Shown one piece after another: positions 25,078 to 35,479 of a DNA stretch of 64,000 nt. Numbering within the stretch: the stretch's first letter is position 1; each line of letters starts with the position of its first letter. Made by a program: the position numbers and the translations under genes. The stretch lies in NCBI GenBank assembly GCA_019925095.2, contig CM034403.1, positions 5,027,690-5,091,689 of the forward strand, in the 5' to 3' direction. Origin of the DNA: Dendrolimus kikuchii. Taxonomy: Eukaryota > Arthropoda > Insecta > Lepidoptera > Lasiocampidae. Under the pieces are notes generated by a model, which was not told where the DNA came from, searched no databases, and saw only the letters and a list, made by a program, of their open reading frames with translations.

Positions 25078-25312
25078 AATAATCGGCAGACAAACACACC
25101 TATTGTATATCCCCAAATTAAGCAAGTTACGCTTGTGTTATGGGTAATATACAACGGACTACCTTGAGGCCGATCCCAGACACCCAGACCATAGTAAATA
25201 ACGGAGAAAATACATTTCCGAAATTTGCTATACCAGGAATCGAACCCAGAACCTCTGGGTTGCAGTGAGCTACGCCGGCAAAGGCTTAGCCCGCTCAACC
25301 ACAGAGGCCGTC
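25078..25312 (-). repeat. tRNA-derived SINE with intact A and B boxes
   Basis: On the minus strand it begins near cggcctctgtggttgagcgg. The A box TGGTTGAGCGG lies at 25291-25301 and a canonical B box GGTTCGATTCC at 25236-25246. These are internal RNA polymerase III promoter elements. The tRNA-like head is followed by an unrelated body and an ATTTATTTTATTTA-like 3' end. Related copies are at 51.4 and 53.9 kb. Confidence 0.85.
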
Positions 25313-25837
25313 AAATGTGGGACTGTGATGCTAACATTATTATATAGACACGAAGTAGAGTTTGTTAGTGATTTAGGAAGTTAAATGCTAATGGTGTTAG
25401 TGAAAAACCCACGATATGACAGCGATTGTGTAATTTATTTATTCGATTGAAAAACATTTCTTGAATAGCAGGATTAAGTAATGATTTTAGTTATATCACA
25501 CTTTTGAAACAAGTTTTCATCACTCGCGTTTCTGGGTTGATTTAAAACATTTCTCAATTCAGTTCGACTTAGATTGAAATTAACGATTCGATTAGGTCAC
25601 AGTTCCCTTTAGAATTTACTTCTATGAAAATGGTAAGATTGAGAAAACTAGAGGTGGTAAAAACACAGACGATACAAAGATGTGCGCAAAAGTGATAAGA
25701 AATTGAAACCTTTAGTTTAGTCAATGGAGTGGAATCAGCTGTAACCAATAAACAGTCATAGACGACTAAGGCCGATTGTCCAATCATCAGATAAAAGTTA
25801 TTCATAGTATAAAATACAACATGAAGAAATAAAATAT

Positions 25838-25915
25838 AGTATAAATAAATTGCCATACAACGTGGGAATGCTGCTAGCATTTTAGGAACGCTCCCCACCG
25901 ACAGCGATCTGGACT
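25838..25915. repeat. Repeat pair with 49.5 kb (opposite orientation)
   Basis: gaatgctgctagcattttag and ctccccaccgacagcgatct are the reverse complement of sequence at 49500-49585 with few differences. It is likely one end of an unidentified retroelement. Confidence 0.6.
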
Positions 25916-27593
25916 ACATCTTTTACTTGTAACTATGTTTATAATAGTATTTAATTTTTAAGTTTTTTTTTTATCGTAGTTTAATTTTTAAGATGGTTTA
26001 GTTTATTATTTTTGTTTTAGTTTTGAAAGTTAATTTTAGTTTCACTACTACGTGATAAAATTGGTTTAAAGATATTAAAAAAAAATGTTTAAATATTTAA
26101 CTTAATGATGCTTTGTGAGTGTCGAGGTCGAGGCATGGAAGTAAAATACAGAAATGAGAAATATTAGTTACGCAAAAAAAAAAACAGTTGAGTTGTTTCA
26201 CTTTGAAATTCAGTCAGGTTATAATTTATTCAATGGATAACTTTTATCTGTTGATTGAAAAACCGGCCCTTAAAGAGGTTTGAAGAGATGTGTACAAACA
26301 AACTTGATGCCAGACGTGACGCCTACCCATGGCCATAACCTATTATAATGGTAGTGTTTTGACCTATTAATTGGTTATCTATTTGACCTATATCTTCTTC
26401 CCAAATTTTACTCATAGAGATCTAGAATAGTCTTTGAGAAAAATGAGTCTATGATAAATATAATGGTCCCGTCTTTATTATTTAGATACGGGATCTTATA
26501 AAGAAACAATTAAAAAGTGATTGATTCACACCTCTAATGCTCGCAGTATGAGGTAGGGCGACCAGTTTGATGGCACACAACCGTCAGAGTCTTGTTCTCG
26601 CAAGCCGGTTCTGCGATGAGTCACTGCCGACCTCACAGCGACCTCTCCGAACGTCCTACTCTGAGATTATATCATTAAAACAGGATTTAAGAGTTGATAG
26701 AATTTGTACTCATGTTGTTTACAGAGACGATCTGCATTTGGACTGCAAGCTAGCTTAAAAATGCAGTTGATATAAGTGGAGTAGACATTGTAAGTCGATA
26801 TTCAATCGGCGCGCGATGTAACTTGCGGACTGCGCAGTCGGTTTAATTTCGATGCAGCACGTCGCCTATACAAAAATCGCACCCAAACTGAAATTTAGTC
26901 ATACACTTGTCTATATCCAAGTCACGAAACAATGTCCGTTTCTGACGAAAGATATGTAAAACAAGTCTAACCATAAATCGGATTTGAGTATTCAGAGAAT
27001 TGCAATATGATGCAGAAAATAACGGTTTTAAAAAGGCTTTATTGGCTAACTGCGTAACTTTTTGTCCTACCTGGATATTGATTTATTTAGGAATTTTAGG
27101 TGCGCAAGTCCTTAGCAGTTTAGCTATTCATCGTCATAACAAAACGCCGTAATCTACGGATACATACACAAATAACATTTTTCCTTAATAACATACCTGG
27201 AGTTTATTCATAATATGTATAGGAATTCATCACATAATGTATGAGTATAGGCAACTAACTTTACAAAACTGATATTGGCCATGTATATCCTTTACGCCCT
27301 TCACACGATCAAGATATTTGGTCGGCTGTTTATTTATTTTACTTTAGTTCAAAGATGTTCTTTACTAAGCAAGCAGCTCAGGTGATAAGTTGTACATAGA
27401 ATCCAGTAACAATATTAGTATTCTTAACAGAGTGCTGGTTAAGGCAACATTTACTTGTCGAACGATCACATCGCATACCGATGATCTAATCGTATCCTCC
27501 CTTATTGTTATGTTAGTAGCTCAACTTGTACTATATAATACTAAGAAACCAAGTATATGATACACATTCTTAGAATCATTATTATTATTTATA

Positions 27594-27777
27594 CATACAT
27601 ACATAACTTCACGCCAGTTCCCTTGCGGGGTAGGCACGAACAACAGAGTGCCATTTAGGCTTATTCTTACACACCTCACTTGCCTCTTTGACATTCATAA
27701 CTCTTGTCGTGCAAGCTCGTCTGTTCTTAAGGCTCCTGACATCACCTTCTGCTAGTACACGATCAATTTGATCATGG
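27594..27777 (-). mobile_element. Family C LINE 3' end, 5'-truncated
   Basis: It has the complement of the TATG tail, then of the YPARELA region, ending in gatcaatttgatcatgg. The 10 bp direct repeat attatttata lies at 27584-27593 and 27778-27787. Confidence 0.88.
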
Positions 27778-27823
27778 ATTATTTATAAATAGACTTAAAA
27801 GACTTATTCATAAAATAATATTA

Positions 27824-27844
27824 CATACATACATAACTTCACGC
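27824..27844 (-). mobile_element. 21-nt family C micro-insertion
   Basis: catacatacataacttcacg plus one c is exactly the last ~21 nt of family C (minus strand). It is bounded by a perfect 15 bp direct repeat, cataaaataatatta, at 27809-27823 and 27845-27859. The structure is a target-site duplication around an extremely 5'-truncated insertion. Confidence 0.85.
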
Positions 27845-27881
27845 CATAAAATAATATTAAATACAGTATATTTCTATAACA

Positions 27882-28178
27882 TGTCAAAGAAGCAAGTGAG
27901 GTGTGTAAGAATAAGCCTAAATGGCGCCTGTTGTCCGTGCCTACCCCGCAAGGGAACTGGCGTGAAGTTATGTATTTATGTATAGTGGGTCATTCCTGTC
28001 TGTTAAAAGACCGATGGCGGCCGAAGTAGACGAGTCTTTGGAGTGGAGATGGCAACGACCTGCGCAAGGTCGCTGATAGGAGTTGGATAAAGACATATTC
28101 TAGTTTGTCATCTGTTAAAAAATAGCAGATCCACGCTGAGCAACGTGTAAATATCTTGCCTTTACGTATGTATGTATG
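27882..28178 (+). mobile_element. Family C copy with an extended 3' region
   Basis: It starts tgtcaaagaagcaagtg, runs through the usual end (ggcgtgaagttatgtattta) and continues ~190 bp (tcctgtctgttaaaagaccg, gagtctttggagtggagatgg) to a second TATG tail. The 13 bp direct repeat tatttctataaca lies at 27869-27881 and 28179-28191, so the whole 297 bp inserted as one unit. A variant subfamily with a longer 3' UTR is the simplest reading. Confidence 0.75.
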
Positions 28179-28191
28179 TATTTCTATAACA

Positions 28192-28320
28192 CATTTAAGG
28201 TAAGTAAGTAAGACAAACAGAAGTAGAAAAATACAAATGACAGTACAACGAGCGGCCTTACCGCTAAAAAGCGATCATTTCCAGGCAACCCTTGGCAGAG
28301 ATTAATAGACTTTTAAAACT
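28192..28320 (-). repeat. LINE 3' UTR fragment ('gcggcctta...aaaagcgatc' type)
   Basis: gagcggccttaccgctaaaa and gcgatcatttccaggcaacc match 46430-46475. Read on the minus strand this is a retroelement 3' UTR segment; the 46.4 kb copy keeps the AATAAA tail. Confidence 0.55.
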
Positions 28321-28844
28321 GACGGTAGTGCAGTTCAGAAATTATTATTACTTGAATACATGGGGTAGTGAATGTCAAAACCTTACAGCTCGTACAGCTG
28401 AAGATTTATAATAGAATGATGTGGCGTCTGTAGACGCTCGTAATATAAAATGGTCTCAGAATTCTCGAATGACTGAAGAAACAGAACACATGCTAATAAC
28501 ATACATATGTTTTAGTAATCCTGTTTCACATATGGGTAGTCAGAAACTACGAATCAGCCATCTACATCATGATAGAAGTCTTATGTCATATGTTTTTTGC
28601 TTACATAGGCCTTACTTACCACTAACACATGCGAAAACAGGAAACGTGCCTTGTCACTGTCTAATTGATATAATAGTAGAACGTAAGTAAATAGTATAAG
28701 GTAGGTAGGATACCATTGTATTAGAATTAGGGACGGAATATAGCACATGTAGTAAAACACGTGGAAGCATTATGGAAGACTAGACTAATATTGTGTTACT
28801 TATGATACACACATACACGTTTTGTTCTTAGAAACATAATTAAA

Positions 28845-29214
28845 ACTAGGATTCACCCGCGACGTCGTCCACGTCTGTCGGAATAAGCTAATTTATACGA
28901 GTCTTAACAACTTGAAATTAGTCCCGGGAAAAAGTCCCGCGGGATTCTCCGTATATTAAGTATCACAGATTTTATCACAAAGAATTTGCTTTCGAGCAGT
29001 GAAAAAATTACATCGGTATATGATTTTTTTAACCGGGTCACTTCAAACCACTCCCAAGAAAATTCCCATGGGATTCCCGGAATTTAAAGTACAGCAGATT
29101 TTAAGTCTGGGCATTCACTATCGATCGGCGAAAATCGCATCGAAATCGGCCCAGTAGTTTTTACATGAATCTCGAACAAAGAAACAAAAAAATTCAAAAG
29201 TAGACTACACTTTT
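28845..29214 (+). repeat. Lepidopteran-type 'cccgcgacgtcgtcc' repeat
   Basis: It begins ggattcacccgcgacgtcgt, has two diverged internal segments (gtcccgggaaaaagtcccgc; cactcccaagaaaattccca) and ends in atcgaaatcggcccagtagt and a gaacaaagaaac stretch. Similar in layout to 19.5 kb. It runs straight into the family C insertion that follows. Confidence 0.6.
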
Positions 29215-29225
29215 ACAATTTTATA

Positions 29226-29365
29226 CATACATACATAACTTCACGCCAGTTCCCTTGCGGGGTAGGCACGAACAACAGAGCGCCATTTAGGCTTATTCTT
29301 ACACACCTCACTTGCTTCTTTGACATTCATAACTCTTGTCATGCACGCTCGTCTGTTCTTAAGGC
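29226..29365 (-). mobile_element. Family C LINE 3' end, strongly truncated
   Basis: It runs from the TATG-tail complement to gtctgttcttaaggc. The 11 bp duplication acaattttata lies at 29215-29225 and 29366-29376. Confidence 0.88.
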
Positions 29366-29587
29366 ACAATTTTATAGTATTATAGATACATAACATAAGA
29401 AGAAAATATCGCAACATAATAAGATATGTATAAAAAAAGAAATGAAAAAAGGAATAAATCCAAAAAAAAATATATCCTGGCCAACTTCTTTATCAGGAAA
29501 GGAAGAAAAAGAACATTCACTATCTCTGGAATAGACAGGATAGCGGTTAATAGTGGGAACTCTTTCTCTTTCACCTTAAATCAAATG

Positions 29588-29688
29588 TTTGGTGTTGATA
29601 ATGCCCTTGTTGTTGGAAACGTCCATAGGCAACGTCTTCTAGCAAGTGGGCCGTCTGTCTGTTTGCCTGCGTAACGCAATAGATACAA
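29588..29688 (+). repeat. Family A 3' fragment, diverged
   Basis: ttggtgttgataatgccctt, gtccataggcaacgtcttct, agcaagtgggccgtctgtct and cgtaacgcaata follow the 3' third of family A. Confidence 0.6.
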
Positions 29689-30182
29689 AACTGGGATCCG
29701 CACACAATGCCTTTTCGTTCCATAACCCTCTGTTCTGGTAAAGAACCACTGTCACTCCTCAAATCATCATAATGTCATCATTGACAATCTACCTGTTGCT
29801 CAATAAGCCGTTATTATTAAATATATGGACAACAATTTAATATACTTGACCAATTAATTATCATTAATGTAATGACTTCAAAATTTATTTTTAACAAGTA
29901 ATAATTAACACAGAACTGTGACACTCACGATTACTGTAAAATTAAATAAAAAATACATGATTCAACATAGTAACGCGAAAGATTACAATGGTTTTAGTGA
30001 CTAACAAAATGAGTAAGGTGTATGATTATTTTAGTATTAGCAGTATACTTATTTCCCAATTAACCAGGCCTCAAACCTATTTCAAAGCGTTATCGTGTAT
30101 TCTCTGATACTATATTTTATTTAGTTATTATTATAATTTATACTTTCTGAACAGTACAAAATTATATTATTTAATTATACTG

Positions 30183-30284
30183 TCAAAGAGGCAAGTGAGG
30201 TCTGTAAGAATAAGCCTAAATGGCACTCTGTTGATCGTGCCTACCCCGCAAGGGAACTGGCGTGAAGTTATGTATATATGTATG
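30183..30284 (+). mobile_element. Family C 3' end, ~100 bp
   Basis: It starts at tcaaagaggcaagtgagg, as at 27.9 and 52.9 kb, and ends in TATG repeats. The 11 bp duplication taattatactg lies at 30172-30182 and 30285-30295. A pogo-like element begins 3 bp further on. Confidence 0.88.
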
Positions 30285-30298
30285 TAATTATACTGCTA

Positions 30299-30809
30299 CA
30301 GTGGAATACGTTTATTATGCCCAGCCTATATTAATCATATTGTAATCACAGTTTAGTTTGGTTTTCATATAAAATTATTTATGAAAAAGTCGGACATAAA
30401 GACCTCGCTTATCGTAACATCTCGCTTATTATGACCTATTTTTAATAACTATGTCCAGTAGTGACCGACATGATTCCTAACACCTCCCGTTTTGGTGAGT
30501 CTCCTCTCCCCTTTCGTTTAGTGTGTGAATGGCGCGTGGCTCCTTTTTGTTTCGATTCTCAGTAATGGTACAAATTGACAGTTGATTTCTTATGTATAAA
30601 AAATGAAAAATATATTATGTACAATTTATTTTTTCTGGTTTTTAATATGCTGTTTTTCTCTTTATTAAACCAAATAAATTATGTAGTTATATGTATACCT
30701 AACAATAACAGGAAGTAATTTATTTATTTATTTTAAGTATGTATATGCTTTCTGCTTTGTGTGATGTGATTGTCACTTCCCTTGATGTCATAATAAACGA
30801 ATTCTACTG
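30299..30809. mobile_element. pogo/Tigger-like MITE (511 bp)
   Basis: Left end cagtggaatacgtttattat and right end (reverse complement) cagtagaattcgtttattat form a TIR of about 21 bp. TA flanks both sides (30297-30298, 30810-30811). Just inside, 'cgcttatcgtaacat' and 'cgcttattatgacc' repeat the end motif, as in the 21.9 kb element. No transposase remains. Confidence 0.8.
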
Positions 30810-30956
30810 TATATTATTAGTTGTTAGTTAAGTTTCCGGAGGTAGCATTGATACAGTTACAAATTTTACAGATGCACAATTTAAAAAAAAATGCTGCAGC
30901 AACCATTTCAAATGCTATTATTTATATATACATATTTTATTTATTTATTTATTACT

Positions 30957-31278
30957 AGCTGACCCGGCATTTAAATGTAAAAAAATAAAATAAAAACTTC
31001 ACTTTTAAGTTTATTTTGATATCTGCACGACTTAAATTTAATCGATTTCTAAACAACGGGACGAACATCAAATGTTTGACAGATAGGAATAGTTTCTAAG
31101 GGACAGAGAAATTGTTGTTTTTACCACATTCCAAGCATTTTTTTCATATTTACTCACCTTTTAAATCTTCCCTGGACTTCCACAAATAATACAAAACCAA
31201 AATTAGCCAAATCAGTCCAGCCGTTCTCGAGTTTTAGCGAGACTAACGAACGGCAATTGATTTTTATCTATATAGATT
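30957..31278 (+). repeat. 'agctgacccg' repeat common in Lepidoptera
   Basis: It starts agctgacccggcatttaaat, contains accaaaattagccaaatcag and tccagccgttctcgagtttt, and ends aattgatttttatctatata. The layout matches a repeat found widely in butterfly and moth genomes; class not certain. No coding content. Confidence 0.55.
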
Positions 31279-31737
31279 ATTTCTACAGAAGACATTCCTG
31301 TAGCTTTTCAAGTATCACGGAGAATTGCTATTACGACTTTAGATCAGTAATTCATGTTAAAGACACGAAGTGCAGTGGAAAACAACCATATGAATTGTAT
31401 TTCATTAAAATATTGCTATTAAGCCCTAACAAATGTCTAATAACAATCGAGCGTGTGATAATAATAATGTACCTATACTAATTAGTTTAGGTGTCAAGGT
31501 TAACGATAACTGATGATAAAAAAAAACAATTTCAATCGTTTTTATTTTCATTATAATCAAGTTAGAAATCAGTTAAATGATATGCACGTTTTAGTAAAGT
31601 TTTTTAATTACAACAATCCTATTTTGTTATTATTTCTAACAAGCCTATTTGCTTGCTTAACATTAACAATATAGAAATAGAAGTTAATTGAGAAAAAAAA
31701 ATATTTTCACTTAGTGAATTCTGCTCTTTCAGTACCC

Positions 31738-32078
31738 AATAAGATACTCCTGTATTCCAGATTCTAATGCCAGTAGGGACCTATGGTATACAACTATGGG
31801 GCTGCACTAAGCCAACCAATTTAAACATGATACAAAGGTTCCAAAATAAAGTACTCAAGGACATGGTCAATGCTCCTTTGTACATAAGATCAGAATATCT
31901 CCATCGAGGCTTAAAAGTGGACCTCGTCATTAACGTAATAAAAAAATACGCTAAAGCCCACCAGCAACGGCTTCATCACCACGTGAATGTCGAGACCATC
32001 CAGCTCCTTGATAATACAGATTTATTAAGAAGACTCAAAAGGACAAAACCATTTGGGTTTGTTATAATACTCTCATAA
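31738..32078 (+). pseudogene. Jockey-type LINE ORF2 C-terminus, decayed
   Basis: From the ATG at 31767 the frame reads TYGIQLWGCTKPTN, IQRFQNKVLKDMVNAPLYIR, DLVINVIKKYAKAHQQRLHH, NVETIQLLDNTDLLRRLKR, TKPF and a stop. This is the region downstream of the reverse-transcriptase core in Jockey-clade elements (TYGIQLWG, NVEAIQLLD and LKRTKPF are typical). The residue before TYG is G where W is usual. A frameshift just upstream separates KILLY from QILM, so the copy is inactive. The catalytic domain is missing. Confidence 0.85.
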
Positions 32079-32329
32079 TAATAAAGTGTAGTGCTATGCG
32101 CTAAACATCAACAAAGAACACATGAAGAAAGTGTCTTCGCCTTAATAAAGACAATAGGAAACGTGTTATTGGACACATTCTTAGTCCAAGTTATATCTAG
32201 TAATTTTAGGTCAGATTTAAATTACTTATTACTCTTATTTCCTAGATTATATTGTAATTTTAATGTTGTATCACTAAGATACATCATTAATGAAAAAACA
32301 AACTATTAATGACACCAAATACAGATATC

Positions 32330-35050
32330 AAGAATAACTTTAAACTCGAAACAAATTCATAATTAGGTATAACATAACTATCAACTCTGTACCCGTTACG
32401 TAATATAATGACAGTTTAAGTTTTAGCTCGTAACTTATTTAATTTTAAAAACACTAATAAAATGTTCACTTCAATGTCTCATTAGAATGACTGATAACGA
32501 AATTCTTTATTCCTCCAGTCACTAATTGGGTATTTGACAGGGAAATCAACTGAGACACTTGTTATCATCGCACAAAATCCCACTGGGGCCTTACTCTCAA
32601 ACTTCTTCTGTCGTTCGTTTTCGTGCCATCAGCCTGTAAGTGTCAATTAGATAGATGAAAGAACAAATATTTCTTTAAAACTAGAATAATATGAGTCCAT
32701 ATAAGGCAAAAATAAATTAAACGTACAATGTGAAATGCACTTCAATATAAAAAAAAAGCGAAAACAGTTCTAACTCGAAAACGAACAACAGAAGACATTT
32801 CAGAGTAAGCCCTCGGCCTCCTTGATTTTCTATGAAAAATCCTTATGACGTCACAATTTTAACGAGTCATACAGCTTAGTGATTAATTGATTAAACTATA
32901 ATTTAAAGTATTTCTATAACGAACTGTTGGAAGTAAGATGATATAACAAGATATTTTAACGCCTACTGTTTTATATGAATACTATTTTAGAAGTTATTGT
33001 AAATATGAGTCAAATACCTAATTAAAATGTGCCCTGATTAGAAACGACGTCACAATATTACCGTCAGTTAAATAACATATTATGTATTTTAATTTTTAAT
33101 GAATTCAGCCATTTACAAAATAAGAAAAGGAAAGAAAGAAAACATTTACTGTCGGGAAGAAATGCACATTCACGGCAATGAGGCTGGTAATTCATCATTA
33201 TGCTGTGTGCCTCCATCAAATTAAAAGTGACCCAAACATATATGCAAGTTCCCATTAACATCCATGAAGTACATTCAAAACGATGATAACTTAAATATAG
33301 GGTACAAAACAACATAATCGCTATCAAACCGTTTTAAGATAACACGATAATCAAGATATTTAAAATTTGAATGTAGAACTGTGCGTCATTGTATGTAACG
33401 GTTGACAGCTGCGCGCGCGCCGGCTTGTTGTCCGCCGGACATACCATATGCGGTAACAAAACGCCCTTAAAACATATTAAGTTAAAATTAAATAAGTAAT
33501 TACAACACAAAAGACAGCACAGAGTACGTATTTGTTGGTCCTTTTGTTGTACCGAACTTTTTTGAATTAAGTACTTTTCTATCGTTTGTAAGCGTCAGGT
33601 GAATTCGTAACGCACCCCGACTCGTACCGAGAAAAATTAATTTGGCTTCCAAACTAGTATGTTAATGGATGAACACCTGTTACACTTACTTTTGTTTATA
33701 AGTATCAATCTTTTGCAGATGTTGTAAATTTACTAAGGTATACATGATTATTTAACATTTTCCAATAACAAAATTGGAATAAGTAATGCATTCTTATTTC
33801 TTTCACCTCCTCCTAATTATTTGGGGTCGGCAAAATATGACTTACCCTTCTATACTGCTTTATTCTGACATACGTCCGGTGTCACACCACGAATGATCAT
33901 GTCATTGTCATCCGTCACAAAAGTCATCCATCTCTGGTTTACCGATAGTGCGATACGTAATACGTAGTGTATTTTATGACATTTAATTTGTGCTTTGCCA
34001 AATAACCTACTTATAAAAGCTACGATGACAAATATAAAAATTTAATTGACTAAAATTAAACAGAACAGATTTCTAGTTTGATTATACGAGTAATAGCGGA
34101 AAAAAAATTAAACAGCGGCGTAGAAAGGTGCGTAAAAAGTCTTAGCAAAAAGCTGCTCGTGGCATCAGGCCCCTCCTACGTGCGCACGCGCCGGTCCCCT
34201 ATTCCGGCCACACCTGTCTTTAAAAAACTTCTGTGAAAAAATAGGCAGCCGTGATGTTGCCATGAATTCCTTAACCATAATTTAAAAAGATATAACAACA
34301 AGGTACGATAATTTTTATTTAACACCACGGGCAATATAGCAGTCACGAATTTTTTATACCGCGTATTTTGTATCAAAATAAGGTTTTCCAATAAGATGCA
34401 ATATTCAATGATGCATTTCAGTTTTTTGACTGCTTTTGGTGGAATGAATACCCTGAAAATGGCGGAGCAGTCTGTCGTTATAGGTGTCAACTAGACTAGA
34501 AAGAAAATCCTTGAGCTTTGCGATATGTGCAAGTTTAATAATTTTTGCTGGAGATTGTTTTTCTCGTTATTGCTTGCAACCTAAGTTATTTCAAATTTAA
34601 AAATATTACAAAATAATATAAAGGAACAAGGTTTATTATATTAACAGGACCTCATAATTGCTCTCTAAAAGCTAAGGATCTCCAAATGTCCATGTCGATG
34701 ACCAGTAACTATTTTCTATCGGATAGACCAGACGAATGTTTGTTTACAAGCAAATGTTTGTACACAATCCGCGAAAGTAACTTAATCATTTAATATCACA
34801 AACAAATATAACACTTGACTATGTTAAAAATAGAAAAAGCCGTCTCCCACGTATAATATTTATCTCTTCTCGCATTGTAATGATACACGTGGAAATATTA
34901 TATTAATATTCAACGTTATAAATGTCGATGCAATTAATAAGGTTCTACTATGCTTATAGGTATTATAGAACCTGCGTTCCATAGATGTCAATAAAGAACA
35001 GCAGGTGGCAATTATATAACAACAGAACAAGTGCCAATAATTCAGGGAAC
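32330..35050. other. AT-rich spacer, nothing firmly recognised
   Basis: No gene supported. 33400-33440 has a short GC-rich stretch (gctgcgcgcgcgccgg). A minus-strand open frame at 34176-34490 (104 codons) shows no family signature and may be chance or repeat-derived. Confidence 0.4.
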
Positions 35051-35052
35051 TA

Positions 35053-35283
35053 GGCCTATTCTGTTCTAGGAATAATACATTTTAAATATATTATTCCTAA
35101 ATATAATAATGTGTATGGTACAAGGCGCGAGGAATATATGATAGCAAACATTATAAATGATCTCCCAGAGGACCTGGAATCCAAGTACAAAGATAACCAC
35201 AAATCAATCAAGTATAATCTGAAAAGATTCTATACTGATTCCCAAAGCGGACCAACATGCTCACACGTGCAGACCTGGGACTA
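35053..35283 (+). pseudogene. LINE ORF2 C-terminal fragment (CR1-like)
   Basis: The frame is open from 35053 to a TAA at 35281-35283 without an ATG at the start. It reads PKYNNVYGTRREEY, IINDLPEDLESKY, SIKYNLKRFY and so on. The YNxxxxTR motif followed by a LP..I/L and FK/LKxxL pattern is typical of the extreme C-terminus of CR1/Jockey-superfamily ORF2 proteins. No other domain remains. A stem aggaataata / tattattcct sits inside (35068-35098). Confidence 0.5.
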
Positions 35284-35479
35284 AAATGAGAATCATATAC
35301 TAGAATGATGATAACCCCGCTTTATTATCAAATCATAACTAAGCACTAGAATGATTATAACTATTACTCGCCTCTGCTCCTATTTTTGATATAACAATAT
35401 TGTGTACACGACTTCCTGAGGCACGAATAAACCCATGAGGTTTCTGTGCCACAGTTCAAATGTTTTTAATGTATATGAA

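Noticed and set aside
25078..25312. Possible genuine tRNA gene because of good A and B boxes
   Set aside because: The head does not fold into a full cloverleaf by eye, is followed by a SINE body, and has diverged copies at 51.4 and 53.9 kb.
26400..27300. Slightly GC-richer stretches as possible exons
   Set aside because: No frame longer than about 63 codons and no recognisable motif on either strand.
34176..34490. 104-codon minus-strand frame
   Set aside because: No recognisable domain and in AT-rich DNA; chance length is plausible. Left unannotated as a gene.
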